64,000 bases of DNA, taken from contig CAMBEJ010000004.1 of the NCBI GenBank assembly GCA_945865375.1, positions 1 to 64,000 on the forward strand. The letters run 5' to 3'. Shown in pieces: positions 17,676 through 26,443 of the stretch. The position numbers and the translations under genes are program-made. The stretch is from Akkermansia muciniphila. GTDB taxonomy: Bacteria > Verrucomicrobiota > Verrucomicrobiia > Limisphaerales > F1-80-MAGS106. Within the stretch, counting starts at the first letter, position 1; every line of letters begins with the position of its first letter. Below the pieces are notes generated by a model, which did no database searches, was not told the origin of the DNA, and worked only from the letters and a program-made list of their open reading frames with translations.

Positions 17676-18621
17676 GATTTCTCCTTCCGTCGAAGATGTC
17701 GTTCAACAAATCAAGGCTCTCACGACGCTCGTTTCGTTGAACCTTTTGGAGAAGAGCGGACTCGACATACGTAAAACAATCATTGGTCTGCTCCGCCAAT
17801 CGCTCGACCCGCGCCCGCACGTCTTCCTCTGGCAATTTATAAATCTGGCCCGGGCTGCCGTGTCCGTGGGCGATCTCTCGAAAACTCAACGTGCTTTCCA
17901 TGGGATGCCGTTCGTTCCAGAAATCGTTCAAACTGTAGACGAAAAGTTCCGGTGTGATGTCTGGCTTCTCCTCACGCCGAAAAGCATAGACTGATTCGGC
18001 TCGTCCGCCATTTCCGTCCCCAAGGCGTTCGCCCACCCGAACGATAAGTTCCAACTCGGTGAGCGGAGAATCGAGGTTGTCTTCCTGAATTTCACCTTTG
18101 CGACCACGGGTGCGGACGTATGTATGAAGAAAAGTGTCCCAGTGCTGATCGATGGTCACAGCGGAAAGGCCGTCGTCAAGCCGGGCAGCCTCTTTGTGCA
18201 GCGTCTTGATGATGACACTGGGCACCAACTCCGGTTCCTGCCAGCGATTTAGCAGGAAGTCCCATGCCAAAAGGGGCGTTTTCGTGTCGGTGGATAGGTT
18301 CCAGTGGATGAGCCAGAGCGTGCGGAGATCTTCCAAAAACGGGTCGTGTCCCCCTTCGCCAAGCAGTGCCCGGCCAAATCCGCTCAACGAGTGCCCCATT
18401 CCTCTGGACGGGGTATCCATCACGCCCGCAACTTGCGCCCAAAAGCGGATCGAGCGAACCATATTCTTGCCGACCCCCAGGTCCACCATCGCCTTTTCGT
18501 CGTCGGAAAAGAGCTTGGAATTGTCCTTCAAGCCGCGCACAGCTTTGGGCAGCCAGGTGTAGCGGCACGCGAACGATTCGTGCCCAGAGATTCGATAGGT
18601 TGGTTCCGCAACTGTGTTCAC
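17668..18621 (-). CDS. DUF4007 family protein
   Basis: The N-terminal motifs TYRISGHESFACRYTWLPKA and LGVGKNMVRSIRFWA are diagnostic of DUF4007. The frame is open back to 18852, but that extension crosses REP-like palindromes and looks non-coding. I propose GTG at 18621 (317 aa), with ATG at 18654 as an alternative. As I recall, DUF4007 genes tend to lie near PAPS-reductase-type sulfurtransferases and defence ATPases; the biochemical role is not known. This is the first gene of the leftward block and overlaps the ATPase start. Confidence 0.8.
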   Translation of the reverse strand: MNTVAEPTYRISGHESFACRYTWLPKAVRGLKDNSKLFSDDEKAMVDLGVGKNMVRSIRFWAQVAGVMDTPSRGMGHSLSGFGRALLGEGGHDPFLEDLRTLWLIHWNLSTDTKTPLLAWDFLLNRWQEPELVPSVIIKTLHKEAARLDDGLSAVTIDQHWDTFLHTYVRTRGRKGEIQEDNLDSPLTELELIVRVGERLGDGNGGRAESVYAFRREEKPDITPELFVYSLNDFWNERHPMESTLSFREIAHGHGSPGQIYKLPEEDVRARVERLAEQTNDCFTYVESALLQKVQRNERRESLDLLNDIFDGRRNHV

Positions 18622-18733
18622 ATGATGACAACATTGGAACGTGGCCGCTGACATCGCTCTTGTCGAGTGTGGAATCGAGGCACAAAAGACGATCCGGTGC
18701 ATCTCGAAGTTGTTGGTGGCTCCATCGGGCGCA

Positions 18734-18894
18734 GCGGTCGTCAGTGACGACCGCCCACATGACGACCGCCCACCGCACAGGCAACCACAGGTCGGCCACC
18801 CGTTCCATGCTTGTGGGCGGCCGTCACCGACGGCCGCGTTCACTAGCCCCATGCTTGTGGGCGGCCGTCACCGACGGCCGCGTTCACTAGCCCC
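18734..18894. repeat. Three REP-like palindromes, two within a 44-bp tandem duplication
   Basis: A palindrome with arms GCGGTCGTC and GACGACCGC around a 3-nt loop lies at 18734-18754. Two identical palindromes with arms GCGGCCGTC and GACGGCCGC lie at 18817-18837 and 18861-18881, each inside a 44-bp unit repeated in tandem (18807-18850 and 18851-18894). All three share the GTGGGCGG-type flank. They sit just upstream of the DUF4007 gene, in the gap between divergently oriented genes. They may act as REP sites, protein-binding sites or transcription barriers. Confidence 0.8.
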
Positions 18895-18994
18895 ATGTTT
18901 TCCGCCCCTGGTTCATTCCACCAACAACTTCGGAATGCGCCCAAGACGATCAAGCTTCATAGAATTCTTGTCTGATAGATGATGACGATGTTTG

Positions 18995-19228
18995 ATGACT
19001 GACTTGAGAACGATCATTGATTTTCCCGATGATCAATTGAAAGCACTAGGGGAGATTTGCGCCGAAAAGAAAGTTTCGCGGGCGGCGGTCATTCGCCAGG
19101 CCGTGGCCGGATACATTCAACAATCAAAATCCGGCAAGGGCGAGCACGCCTTTGGCCTCTTGAAAACGAAAAAGATCAACGCCTTGAAATATGAGGAGAA
19201 ACTCCGCGCGGATTGGGATAACCGATGA
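18995..19228 (+). CDS. Ribbon-helix-helix (CopG-type) antitoxin, VapB-like
   Basis: A 77-residue protein from ATG 18995 (a TTG lies one codon upstream). The N-terminus MTDLRTIIDFPDDQLKAL followed by KKVSRAAVIRQAVAGYI is the ribbon-helix-helix pattern of CopG-type antitoxins. Its 3' end overlaps the start of the PIN-domain gene by 4 bp (ATGA), the usual vapBC arrangement. It would bind the operator and neutralise the toxin. Confidence 0.8.
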   Translation: MTDLRTIIDFPDDQLKALGEICAEKKVSRAAVIRQAVAGYIQQSKSGKGEHAFGLLKTKKINALKYEEKLRADWDNR

Positions 19229-19591
19229 AAGCCGTCTTTGACACTAACATCCTGGTTGATTATTTAAACGGCGTTCCCGCCGCAAAGCGCGAGTTGGAAC
19301 AATACGAAGAGGTCAGCATCAGCGTTGTGACCTGGATGGAAGTGTTGGCTGGCGTGGAAGGCATCGAAGAGGAAACTGTCACCAGAAGTTTCCTTTCCCG
19401 TTTCAAAATCCAGCCAATTGACGTGCCGCTCGCCGAGTGGGCGGTAAAATTCCGCCGTCATCACAGAATGAAACTGCCGGATGCGATCACCTGGGCCACG
19501 GCCATGGGAAATGGGCAGAATTCTTGTCACGCGCAACACGCGAGATTTTTCCGAGAAAGAGCCCGGCATTCGTGTCCCCTACAAACTCTGA
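19225..19591 (+). pseudogene. PIN-domain VapC-type toxin with a C-terminal frameshift
   Basis: PIN-domain RNases have four acidic residues. Seen here: VFDTNILVDYL (Asp near residue 5), WMEVLAGVEG (Glu) and LPDAITWATA (Asp). The in-frame reading then turns to GQNSCHAQHARF and runs on to 19725. A 1-nt shift near 19508, next to GGGAAATGGG, restores GRILVTRNTRDFSEKEPG and a stop at 19591, which is the normal VapC ending including the last conserved Asp. As read, the toxin lacks its fourth acidic residue and has a 45-residue junk tail. Confidence 0.75.
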
Positions 19592-20194
19592 CGCGCAAAC
19601 CGGGCTCATCGCCCCCGTCGATCAGTTGCATCCCCTGTTTTGTGGAAGCCGTCGAGGCCCTAGCGATCAAACTTGCCCTAGCTCTCAAACCTCTGAACTC
19701 AGCAAAACGACCCTGTTTGGCCTGATGCTCGAGCAACTCTAATTCCCTGCTCCTAATCGTAATCCTAATCCTAGCCAAACAGATTTGAAATTTGAACCAC
19801 AGAGACACGGAGACACAGAGGGGGAAGAGTTCCAAGGGACAGACAATGTATTTCTTCCCTGTTTCCGGTGGAATTGAGCATGGTCGCGGAGAAGTTTGGA
19901 AGAACTGCTCGCCCTCACCCCACCCCCTTCCCAAGGAGAGGGAGTTCAGTCGCTCCGGGACCTGTCCTGCCCAAACCCTCGCAGCCATTCAAACCACTTG
20001 ATTGTGTTGGCTGTGAGTTCGGTTCTCTATGTCCTCTCAAACTCTGTGCTAAATCCCAACCCGGGTTTTCAGGGCAGAGTTCTGGAGGACACAGAGCAGG
20101 AATGGAATGCTACCGGCACCGGCTCGGCTGGCGCCGGTCTCCTAACCGTTTTTCGATTTGATTCAGCCGCCATCATAACCGATCATGAATCGCT
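19592..20194. other. Intergenic stretch with dispersed repeats, no gene
   Basis: About 600 bp without a believable gene. It contains the 80-bp dispersed repeat described separately, a CACAGAGACACGGAGACA-type purine-rich run near 19797, and an element near 19908-19944 with arms resembling CTCGCCCTC and GAGAGGGAG that is a familiar type of intergenic hairpin. The frames running through it show no family resemblance. Confidence 0.6.
19691..19770 (+). repeat. 80-bp dispersed repeat, copy 1
   Basis: This segment, from CTCTGAACTCAGCAAAACGA through a CTCCTAATCGTAATC end, recurs at 63644-63723 with only a few substitutions. It ends in a short TCGTAA/TCCTAA hexamer run. The copies are about 44 kb apart in the same orientation. 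Confidence 0.85.
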
Positions 20195-20650
20195 ATGAAT
20201 ACCCCCTCCGCTCCCAACCTCACACAACGTCCACCACGCAGCCCGCGTGTTCTCCTCGGCGGTTACGTCCTCCTGGCCCGTATCCTCGACAAAGGGCGCG
20301 CCGAACTCGCCGGCACGGCGGGCGAATACAAATACAACAACCCGATTGACCGGCACTGGTTTCGGTTCACCGGCGTCACCCCTGCGGCGTTAAAGACCGA
20401 GATCGCTGCCGCCAAGGGCGATGGCGACATCCTCGCGTGGGTGAAGGAGAACGCGGAGCAAAAACGCGAGCCCTGGGAAATCCAGCATTGGAGCACCTAC
20501 CACAACGAACGCGGCCCGGACGGAGACGTGGAGACGCTGGAGTTTTTCATCAGCCGCATCAGTCCGTTGAGCAAGACCCGCGAAGATGTAAAAACTTGGT
20601 TCGATTACCTCGACCTCGACGACCACGTCACGTTTGGCGGCCGGGCGTGA
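20195..20650 (+). CDS. DUF5069 domain protein
   Basis: A 151-residue cytoplasmic protein whose centre reads GGYVLLARILDKGRAELAG, YNNPIDRHWFRFTGV and GDGDILAWVKENA, matching DUF5069 proteins common in Verrucomicrobia and Planctomycetes. No catalytic motif is known. It stands alone between an intergenic repeat region and the ars operon. Confidence 0.8.
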   Translation: MNTPSAPNLTQRPPRSPRVLLGGYVLLARILDKGRAELAGTAGEYKYNNPIDRHWFRFTGVTPAALKTEIAAAKGDGDILAWVKENAEQKREPWEIQHWSTYHNERGPDGDVETLEFFISRISPLSKTREDVKTWFDYLDLDDHVTFGGRA

Positions 20651-21114
20651 ACGGATGATTTACTTCACGACGAACCTTCTATCCATCTCAACATGCATGG
20701 CCGGTCGCTATCTTGAAACGCATTTCACGCCCGCCGTGATCGCCGCACAGCAGCACGACTTCGGTCGGGCGCAACAAATCCCGCCACAGACGAGCTGCGA
20801 CCCGCTCCAATCCGGAAACTTAATTTGGTAATCCCTCTACCAGATCGCTCGGTTGGGCGGCTGGCTGGGCGGGAGAATTTTCGAGAACCACGACGCCTGA
20901 CAATGGTTCTAACACTAGCCGTTTATCTTCGCGCACGCCGCCGATTTCATGGCAGGCATCGTCATTCATTACGCCTTGTTCAAAGGCCTCACGAAAACCG
21001 GTTCGCTCATCATTAACCGGTTCGCTCACCATTAAGTGGACGACCTATACATCGCCTAAAATCGCGCACATCGGCCGTTATGAAAAGGACGCAAGCGATC
21101 TGGTATTTCAATGA
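20651..21114. other. Non-coding gap upstream of the ars operon
   Basis: No gene is recognised here. A 19-bp near-perfect tandem duplication based on CCGGTTCGCTCA and CATTAA lies around 20998-21035, and a related GGATCGCTCACC string appears after the ACR3 gene near 23380. A short frame ending at the duplication (MAGIVIHYALFKGLTKTG) may be a remnant of a lost gene. Confidence 0.45.
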
Positions 21115-21142
21115 TTGACCTATATGCACATGAAGGTATATT
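21115..21142 (+). promoter_or_regulatory. Putative sigma-70-type promoter of the ars operon
   Basis: TTGACC at 21115-21120 and TATATT at 21137-21142 are separated by 16 bp, close to the consensus. The arsR ATG is at 21155, only 12 bp after the -10 box, so the transcript would have a very short leader. ArsR would be expected to bind over this region. Confidence 0.5.
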
Positions 21143-21154
21143 CCTGTTAAAGGT

Positions 21155-21565
21155 ATGCAACGTCCTCAGCTCATCGAGGTTTACAACTGCCTCTGCGACG
21201 AAAAGCGCCTTCGTATAGTCCATCTGCTCGCGCAGTCGCCGCTCTGCGTGTGTCATCTGCAAGACATACTCGGGTTGACCCAGGTCGCGGCTTCCAAGCG
21301 CCTCGCGTATTTGCGCCAACGCGGGCTGGTGGAGTCGCGGCGGCATGAGCAGTGGATGATTTACTCGCTCCCGGCGAAACGCACGCGTGAACTGGACTGG
21401 CAGTTACGCTGTCTTCAGGACTGCCTTACCACACACCCGGTCTTCGGTGACGATTTACGCAAGCTGAAGGACCGCCAATCTGATTGCTGCTGGGTGGCTG
21501 GGGTAGCCGGTGCCGCGCTGACCGCATCCGTCCGCTCTTCGAAAAGCAAACTCACGTCCAGATGA
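21155..21565 (+). CDS. arsR: ArsR/SmtB-family repressor
   Basis: A 136-residue winged-helix regulator. The metal-sensing LCVCHL motif is at residues 30-35 in the position of the ArsR ELCVCDL site, followed by the recognition helix TQVAASKRLAYLRQRGLV and a wing ending WMIYSL. ArsR binds its promoter and is released by As(III). The last 35 residues are alanine/serine-rich and unlike the family. The stop overlaps the arsC start (ATGA), so the two are coupled. Confidence 0.9.
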   Translation: MQRPQLIEVYNCLCDEKRLRIVHLLAQSPLCVCHLQDILGLTQVAASKRLAYLRQRGLVESRRHEQWMIYSLPAKRTRELDWQLRCLQDCLTTHPVFGDDLRKLKDRQSDCCWVAGVAGAALTASVRSSKSKLTSR

Positions 21566-22005
21566 CCAACCCATCCATTCTTATCCTCTGCACCGGAAAC
21601 TCATGCCGCAGCCATCTGGCGGAAGGTCTCCTGCGGTCCCTAGCGGGCGACATCCTCGATGTTCACAGCGCCGGTTCGAAGCCAGCGGGCTCTGTGCATC
21701 CCCTCGGCATCCAGGTGATGAAAGAAATCGGCATCGACATCTCGAGCCATCACTCGAAGCACATGAACGATTTTCTCAAGCAGGACATCGAGACGGTGGT
21801 GACCGTTTGTGGCAATGCCGACCAATCGTGCCCGATGTTCCCCGGCCAATTAAACCGGCACCACTGGGGCTTTGATGATCCGGCTCACGCCGTTGGCACG
21901 GATGCAGAGAAGCTCCTTGTTTTCCGCCGAGTGCGGGACGAAATCCGCCGCGTATTGAGCGCTTACGCTGATGGCCGTCGGGATCAATTGAAGGCTGGGA
22001 AATAA
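21562..22005 (+). CDS. arsC: Arsenate reductase, low-molecular-weight phosphatase type
   Basis: A 147-residue enzyme from ATG 21562. The phosphatase loop CTGNSCRS is at residues 10-17, a second redox pair VCGNADQSCP gives the Cys-x6-Cys relay of thioredoxin-coupled ArsC, and FDDPA carries the Asp-Pro acid. It reduces As(V) to As(III) for export by the ACR3 pump encoded 230 bp downstream. The longer frame from 21484 lies inside arsR and is not used. Confidence 0.92.
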   Translation: MTNPSILILCTGNSCRSHLAEGLLRSLAGDILDVHSAGSKPAGSVHPLGIQVMKEIGIDISSHHSKHMNDFLKQDIETVVTVCGNADQSCPMFPGQLNRHHWGFDDPAHAVGTDAEKLLVFRRVRDEIRRVLSAYADGRRDQLKAGK

Positions 22006-22242
22006 CCTAACCCATCCGCGACCCTGAAAAGCTTCCAAATCTATGATGCCCGCAGCGGTTCGTGCGACCCAGTGCTGCGTCGCCGCGAGGGGGCCGAGCA
22101 CCGTTACTTGTGCGAAGTCGTGGAGAAGCAATCCGCCCGCACCGCCCGCACCGCATGGCTGCCCTGGCAACCGGGGGAGCTCACCGGCCCCGATGCGCTA
22201 GCGCGGTTGGCGTCGTCTAAACTTGAACACGGAATCGCATGA
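22006..22242 (+). pseudogene. Open stretch after arsC, possible remnant of another ars gene
   Basis: Directly after the arsC stop the same frame stays open for 78 codons without an ATG, ending on the ACR3 start (ATGA). It reads LKSFQIYDARSGSCDP near the front and TAWLPWQPGELTGPDALARL at the end. The end resembles the C-terminus of ArsA-type ATPases and the front faintly recalls ArsD, so this could be the residue of an arsDA pair removed by deletion. The resemblance is weak; it may be only a long open spacer. Confidence 0.35.
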
Positions 22243-23321
22243 CCACTTCCTTTGACACTCCCAAACGGCTCGATTTTTTTGAGCGCAATCTTTGTCTCTG
22301 GGTTCTACTTTGCATGGCAGGTGGCATGAGCCTTGGCAAACTGCTTCCGGATCTCACCACGCGCCTCGCCCATTGGGAGTTCGGTCAGAATTCCCACGTC
22401 AATAGCATCATCGCAGTGTTGATCTGGATGATGATCTACCCGATGATGTTGAAGGTCGATTTCGGCGGTCTGCGGGGTGTGGCGAAGAAGCCCAGAGGCC
22501 TGCTCGTGACCCTGTTTGTCAACTGGCTTGTCAAGCCCTTCAGCATGGCGCTGCTCGGCTGGGTTTTCATGCAATGGCTCTTCTCTTCGACGCTCGGTTG
22601 GGTCGAGCCGGACACCGCCAAAAACTACACCGCGGGACTCATCATCCTCGCTGCAGCTCCCTGCACGGCGATGGTGTTTGTGTGGAGCTATCTCACCGAT
22701 GGCGATGGCCCCTACACGCTCGCGCAGGTGGCCATCAACGATCTCATCATGGTCTTCGCCTTCGCACCGATTGTGGCCTTTCTTGTCGGCGTCAGCGGCG
22801 TGGCTGTGCCGAGCGGCGTGCTCGTCACATCCGTCGTCGTGTTCATCGTCATTCCGCTCGTGGCCGGCTGGATCAGTCGCACGGCTTTGATCAGAGGTCG
22901 AGGCTTGGACTGGTTCGAGCGGGCCTTCCTGCCGAAGTTCCGGCCCGTGACCATCGTGGCCCTGCTTGCCACGCTTGTGCTCATCTTCGCCTTCCAGGCC
23001 GAAAACATCATCCGCAACTGGACCGCTGTGCTGCTTCTTGCTGTGCCGATTCTCATCCAGGTCTATTTTAACTCCGGCCTCACCTACGGCCTCATGCGCC
23101 TGTTCAAAGTGCCGCACAATGTTGCCTCCCCCGGCGCGCTCATCGGGGCGAGCAACTTCTTTGAACTCGCCGTTGCCGTTGCCATCACGCTGTTTGGACC
23201 CACCAGTCCCGCCGCGCTCGCCACTGTTGTCGGTGTGCTCGTGGAAGTCCCCGTGATGCTTTCCGTCTGCCGCGCTTGCAATGCCTCGCGCGGTTGGTAT
23301 CAGCGGTCGTTGTCCGCTTGA
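22239..23321 (+). CDS. arsB: ACR3-family arsenite efflux permease
   Basis: A 360-residue integral membrane protein with about ten hydrophobic segments. Family motifs include the first helix with GGMSLGKLLPD, VNWLVKPFSMALLGW, and AAPCTAMVFVWSYLTDGD, whose cysteine is the conserved metalloid-binding residue of ACR3. It exports As(III) across the inner membrane. It is the last gene of the ars operon, overlapping the preceding open stretch by 4 bp. The symbol follows common usage; acr3 would be equally correct. Confidence 0.92.
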   Translation: MTTSFDTPKRLDFFERNLCLWVLLCMAGGMSLGKLLPDLTTRLAHWEFGQNSHVNSIIAVLIWMMIYPMMLKVDFGGLRGVAKKPRGLLVTLFVNWLVKPFSMALLGWVFMQWLFSSTLGWVEPDTAKNYTAGLIILAAAPCTAMVFVWSYLTDGDGPYTLAQVAINDLIMVFAFAPIVAFLVGVSGVAVPSGVLVTSVVVFIVIPLVAGWISRTALIRGRGLDWFERAFLPKFRPVTIVALLATLVLIFAFQAENIIRNWTAVLLLAVPILIQVYFNSGLTYGLMRLFKVPHNVASPGALIGASNFFELAVAVAITLFGPTSPAALATVVGVLVEVPVMLSVCRACNASRGWYQRSLSA

Positions 23322-23754
23322 AGCAACAACTCACCAAAGCGCTCCCATAAACTACATGTCCGCTCATAATTAAAACGGATCGCTCACCGAAAGGCCGTCA
23401 CTATTGGCTCAAAGCAATTCTTAACATCGGTTTGACCAGCGGAAAGTGGAATCTCCAGGGACAGACAATTAATTGGAGAAAGCACTTGAACGGGGAAGGG
23501 GGGTCTCGTTGAAGGGGTGGTGCGGCAAGGGAGGTTGAAGTTTGCGACGGAACGACCCGTTGGGCATTGGCCCCTTTGTGGCCTCGTTACCTCTGTGGCT
23601 TGTCTATTTTGCCCCAGATGGGAGAACCAGGGGCCAACCAGGGGGTCCAGCTGAGGGAAGTTGAGCTGCTCGGGCTTCTCGCTCAACGGTCTCGTTTTAC
23701 GGCGTTCAGGATGCTTGTCATGCGTCCTGATTCATGGTGATATCGCTGCCGTTC
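23322..23754. other. Non-coding gap between the ars operon and ilvD
   Basis: About 430 bp without a supported gene. It is G-rich on the top strand around 23495-23545 and contains a GGATCGCTCACC string related to the one upstream of arsR. I see no hairpin with a T-run that would be a clear terminator. Confidence 0.5.
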
Positions 23755-25506
23755 ATGAAAATAAAATCTAATCGTCACCCCAAGAGCGTTCCAGCAAAAC
23801 CGTCGCCTTCAATCCGCCATTATTCCAGCATTGTCCTGGATGGGCCAGATCGAGCGCCCAGCCGTGCGATGCTCTATCCTGTAGGTTTCAAAGCGGAAGA
23901 CTTTCTCAAGCCTATTGTCGGCATCGCCTCCACATGGAGCATGGTGACCCCGTGCAACATGCACATCGACAAGCTGGCCAGTGAGGCCGCCGCTGGGGCC
24001 GATGCGGCGGGTGGCAAAGCGATCATTTTTAATACCATCACGATCTCTGACGGCATTTCGATGGGAACCGAAGGCATGAAATATTCCTTGGTTTCGAGGG
24101 AGGTCATTGCCGATTCGGTCGAAACGGTCGCGGGATGTGAAGGCATGGATGGGCTGGTGGCGGTGGGCGGTTGTGACAAGAACATGCCAGGATGTTTGAT
24201 CGCCATCGCACGCTTGAACCGGCCCGCGGTCTTCGTTTATGGCGGAACGATCCTTCCGGGTTGTCTGACGGGGACAGGCAGGAAGCTCGACATCGTCTCC
24301 GTGTTCGAAGCCGTCGGGGCGCACGCCAACAAACTGATCGATGACAAGGAACTGCTGGCTATCGAGTCCTGCGCCATACCAGGCCCCGGCTCTTGCGGCG
24401 GAATGTACACCGCCAATACCATGGCCTCCGCCATCGAAGCCCTCGGCATGAGTCTGCCTAACAGCTCCGCTCAGGCAGCGACGTCCGAAGCGAAACGGGA
24501 TGATTGTCGGCGTGCGGGCGCCGCGGTCGTGGAGCTTTTGAAAGCTGGGATTCGGCCTCGTGATATCATGACCAAAAAGGCGTTCGAAAATTCGATCACG
24601 GTCGTCATCGCCCTCGGGGGCTCCACGAACGCCGTTCTCCATCTGCTGGCGATGGCCCATTCCGCAGGTGTGAAGCTGACGATCGATGATTTCACTCGCG
24701 TTGGGAAAAAGGTGCCCGTCATCGCGGACCTCAAGCCGAGTGGAAAACATTTGATGTCAGAACTGGTGGCCATCGGCGGGATTCGGCCTCTCATGAAAAT
24801 CCTGCTGGATGCAGGGCTTTTGCATGGCGACTGCATGACGGTCACGGGCAAAACCATGGCGGAAAATCTCGCGAAAGTCCCTCCATACCCCGCCGGGCAA
24901 ACCATCATCCTGCCGCTGGATAAGCCGATCAAAAAGGACAGTCACCTGGTGATTCTGAGAGGCAATCTCGCTCCAGAAGGCGGCGTCGCAAAAATCACGG
25001 GCAAAGAGGGCCTGGTATTTACCGGCAAAGCAAAAGTGTTTAACTCGGAAGAGCTGGCGATGCGCGCCATCCTCGACGGCAGCATCAAAAAGGGACATGT
25101 CGTGGTCATCCGCTATGAAGGTCCCAAAGGCGGCCCTGGCATGCGCGAGATGCTCGGCCCCACTGCAGCCATCATGGGCCGTGGCCTTGGCAAGGAAGTG
25201 GCTCTCATCACAGACGGTCGGTTCTCAGGGGGCACCCATGGGTTTGTGGTGGGCCACATCACTCCTGAAGCCTACAACGGCGGGCCTCTCGCCCTCGTCA
25301 AGAACGGGGACACGATCATCATCGACGCCCATAAACACGAGCTCAACCTCGGGATTTCCGCCCAGGAAATCAAAACGCGCCGCAAAGCCTGGAAGCCCAT
25401 GAAACCGCGCTACACACGAGGGGTTCTGGCAAAGTACGCGAATCATGTGACGTCCGCCTCGCTCGGAGCGGTGACCGACTACAACCTTGATCTCAGCGTT
25501 CGATGA
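23755..25506 (+). CDS. ilvD: Dihydroxy-acid dehydratase
   Basis: IlvD dehydrates 2,3-dihydroxy-3-methylbutanoate (and the isoleucine analogue) to the 2-oxo acid, the penultimate step of branched-chain amino acid synthesis. The protein is full length (583 aa from ATG 23755; an in-frame ATG at 23734 adds 7 residues). The iron-sulfur ligands lie in [16 protein letters not shown] and [15 protein letters not shown], and the C-terminal [16 protein letters not shown] motif is intact. The last codons overlap the SGNH hydrolase start by 4 bp. Confidence 0.97.
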   Translation: MKIKSNRHPKSVPAKPSPSIRHYSSIVLDGPDRAPSRAMLYPVGFKAEDFLKPIVGIASTWSMVTPCNMHIDKLASEAAAGADAAGGKAIIFNTITISDGISMGTEGMKYSLVSREVIADSVETVAGCEGMDGLVAVGGCDKNMPGCLIAIARLNRPAVFVYGGTILPGCLTGTGRKLDIVSVFEAVGAHANKLIDDKELLAIESCAIPGPGSCGGMYTANTMASAIEALGMSLPNSSAQAATSEAKRDDCRRAGAAVVELLKAGIRPRDIMTKKAFENSITVVIALGGSTNAVLHLLAMAHSAGVKLTIDDFTRVGKKVPVIADLKPSGKHLMSELVAIGGIRPLMKILLDAGLLHGDCMTVTGKTMAENLAKVPPYPAGQTIILPLDKPIKKDSHLVILRGNLAPEGGVAKITGKEGLVFTGKAKVFNSEELAMRAILDGSIKKGHVVVIRYEGPKGGPGMREMLGPTAAIMGRGLGKEVALITDGRFSGGTHGFVVGHITPEAYNGGPLALVKNGDTIIIDAHKHELNLGISAQEIKTRRKAWKPMKPRYTRGVLAKYANHVTSASLGAVTDYNLDLSVR

Positions 25507-26243
25507 AAACCCGAGGAGTCTGCACATTGCCAAAACGGATCGCGGTCCTGGCTGGGTGCATCGTCTTATGGTCCCATTGTTGCATCCTGCCTGTTCTCGG
25601 CGAAAAACTGCACCCTGCGGAACAGGCCACGCTGCCTGATGGGGCCCGTTTCAAGCGGGAAATCGAAGCTTTCCTCTCGAGCGACGCCACCAACTCGCCC
25701 GCGAAAAAGGCGATCCTTTTGATCGGCAGCTCGAGCATTCGAATGTGGACAAATGTGGCGTCAGACTTTCCAAAACATCGCGTCATCAACCGAGGTTTCG
25801 GCGGTTCAGACATTTCGGACTCCATCGCCTACTCGGACCGGATCATCTTCCCCTACAAACCGAGACTGATCGTGTTCTACGCGGGTGGCAACGACATCAA
25901 CGGTGGCAAGACTCCTGAGGTTGTCTTGGATGATTTCAAACGGTTTACGGCCAAGGTGCATCAGAGCTTGCCCCGAGCCAAGATCGCTTACATCTCCATT
26001 GCCGGCAATCCGTCCCGATGGGCTCAAGTGGACCGGGTTAGGAAGGCGAATTCATTGATAGCGCAATTCGCAAAGTCCGACAAACGGCTTGCCTACATCA
26101 ATGTCTTCGACCCCATGCTCGGCGAGGACGGCCTTCCCAGACCCAACATCTTTCTCAAAGACCGGCTCCACATGAACGAGCAGGGTTATGCGATATGGAA
26201 ACGGGTTGTAGCACCGTTCCTGGGATCCCCGGATCGCAAGTAA
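25503..26243 (+). CDS. Secreted SGNH/GDSL-type hydrolase
   Basis: A 246-residue protein with a hydrophobic N-terminal signal ([20 protein letters not shown]). SGNH blocks are clear: [10 protein letters not shown] (nucleophile Ser), [11 protein letters not shown] (oxyanion Gly), YAGGNDIN (Asn) and [10 protein letters not shown] (Asp and His). It would hydrolyse an ester or acetyl group outside the cytoplasm; the substrate is unknown. Its ATG overlaps the ilvD stop, so it is co-transcribed with ilvD although the functions look unrelated. Confidence 0.88.
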   Translation: MKTRGVCTLPKRIAVLAGCIVLWSHCCILPVLGEKLHPAEQATLPDGARFKREIEAFLSSDATNSPAKKAILLIGSSSIRMWTNVASDFPKHRVINRGFGGSDISDSIAYSDRIIFPYKPRLIVFYAGGNDINGGKTPEVVLDDFKRFTAKVHQSLPRAKIAYISIAGNPSRWAQVDRVRKANSLIAQFAKSDKRLAYINVFDPMLGEDGLPRPNIFLKDRLHMNEQGYAIWKRVVAPFLGSPDRK

Positions 26244-26275
26244 TCTGTTCTGTTCAACCTTGATCCCGCAGTTCA

Positions 26276-26424
26276 TTTAACCGCAAAGAGCGCAAAGAAC
26301 ACATAGAGAATGGGTTGCGAAACACGGTGATTCTTCAAATCATCACCGAGGAGGTAAGGATCATCCCTCTTTCAGAACTCCACAAGTTCTTGCCTCTGCG
26401 TTCTCTGCGTTCTGTGCGGTTAAT
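26276..26424. repeat. Inverted pair of CCGCAAAGA-type intergenic repeats
   Basis: The left arm AACCGCAAAGAGCGCAAAGA near 26279 is answered by a right arm ending GCGTTCTGTGCGGTTAA near 26408-26424. The arms are imperfectly complementary and enclose about 90 bp. This CCGCAAAGAACGCAAAGAA-type sequence is a familiar dispersed element of Verrucomicrobia and Planctomycetes. It lies between the convergent SGNH and aldo/keto reductase genes and may work as a bidirectional terminator. Confidence 0.7.
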
Positions 26425-26443
26425 TCAATGGCTCTTTCCAGGT

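Noticed and set aside
17668-18852. Long form of the DUF4007 protein starting at 18852
   Set aside because: The extra N-terminus translates the REP-like palindromes and has no coding character.
18807-18894. Tandem 44-bp units considered as a CRISPR start
   Set aside because: Only two units, no spacers, and each unit is itself a hairpin; REP-like instead.
23384-23686. A 100-codon leftward frame between the ars genes and ilvD
   Set aside because: Low-complexity, no motif, no neighbour coupling.
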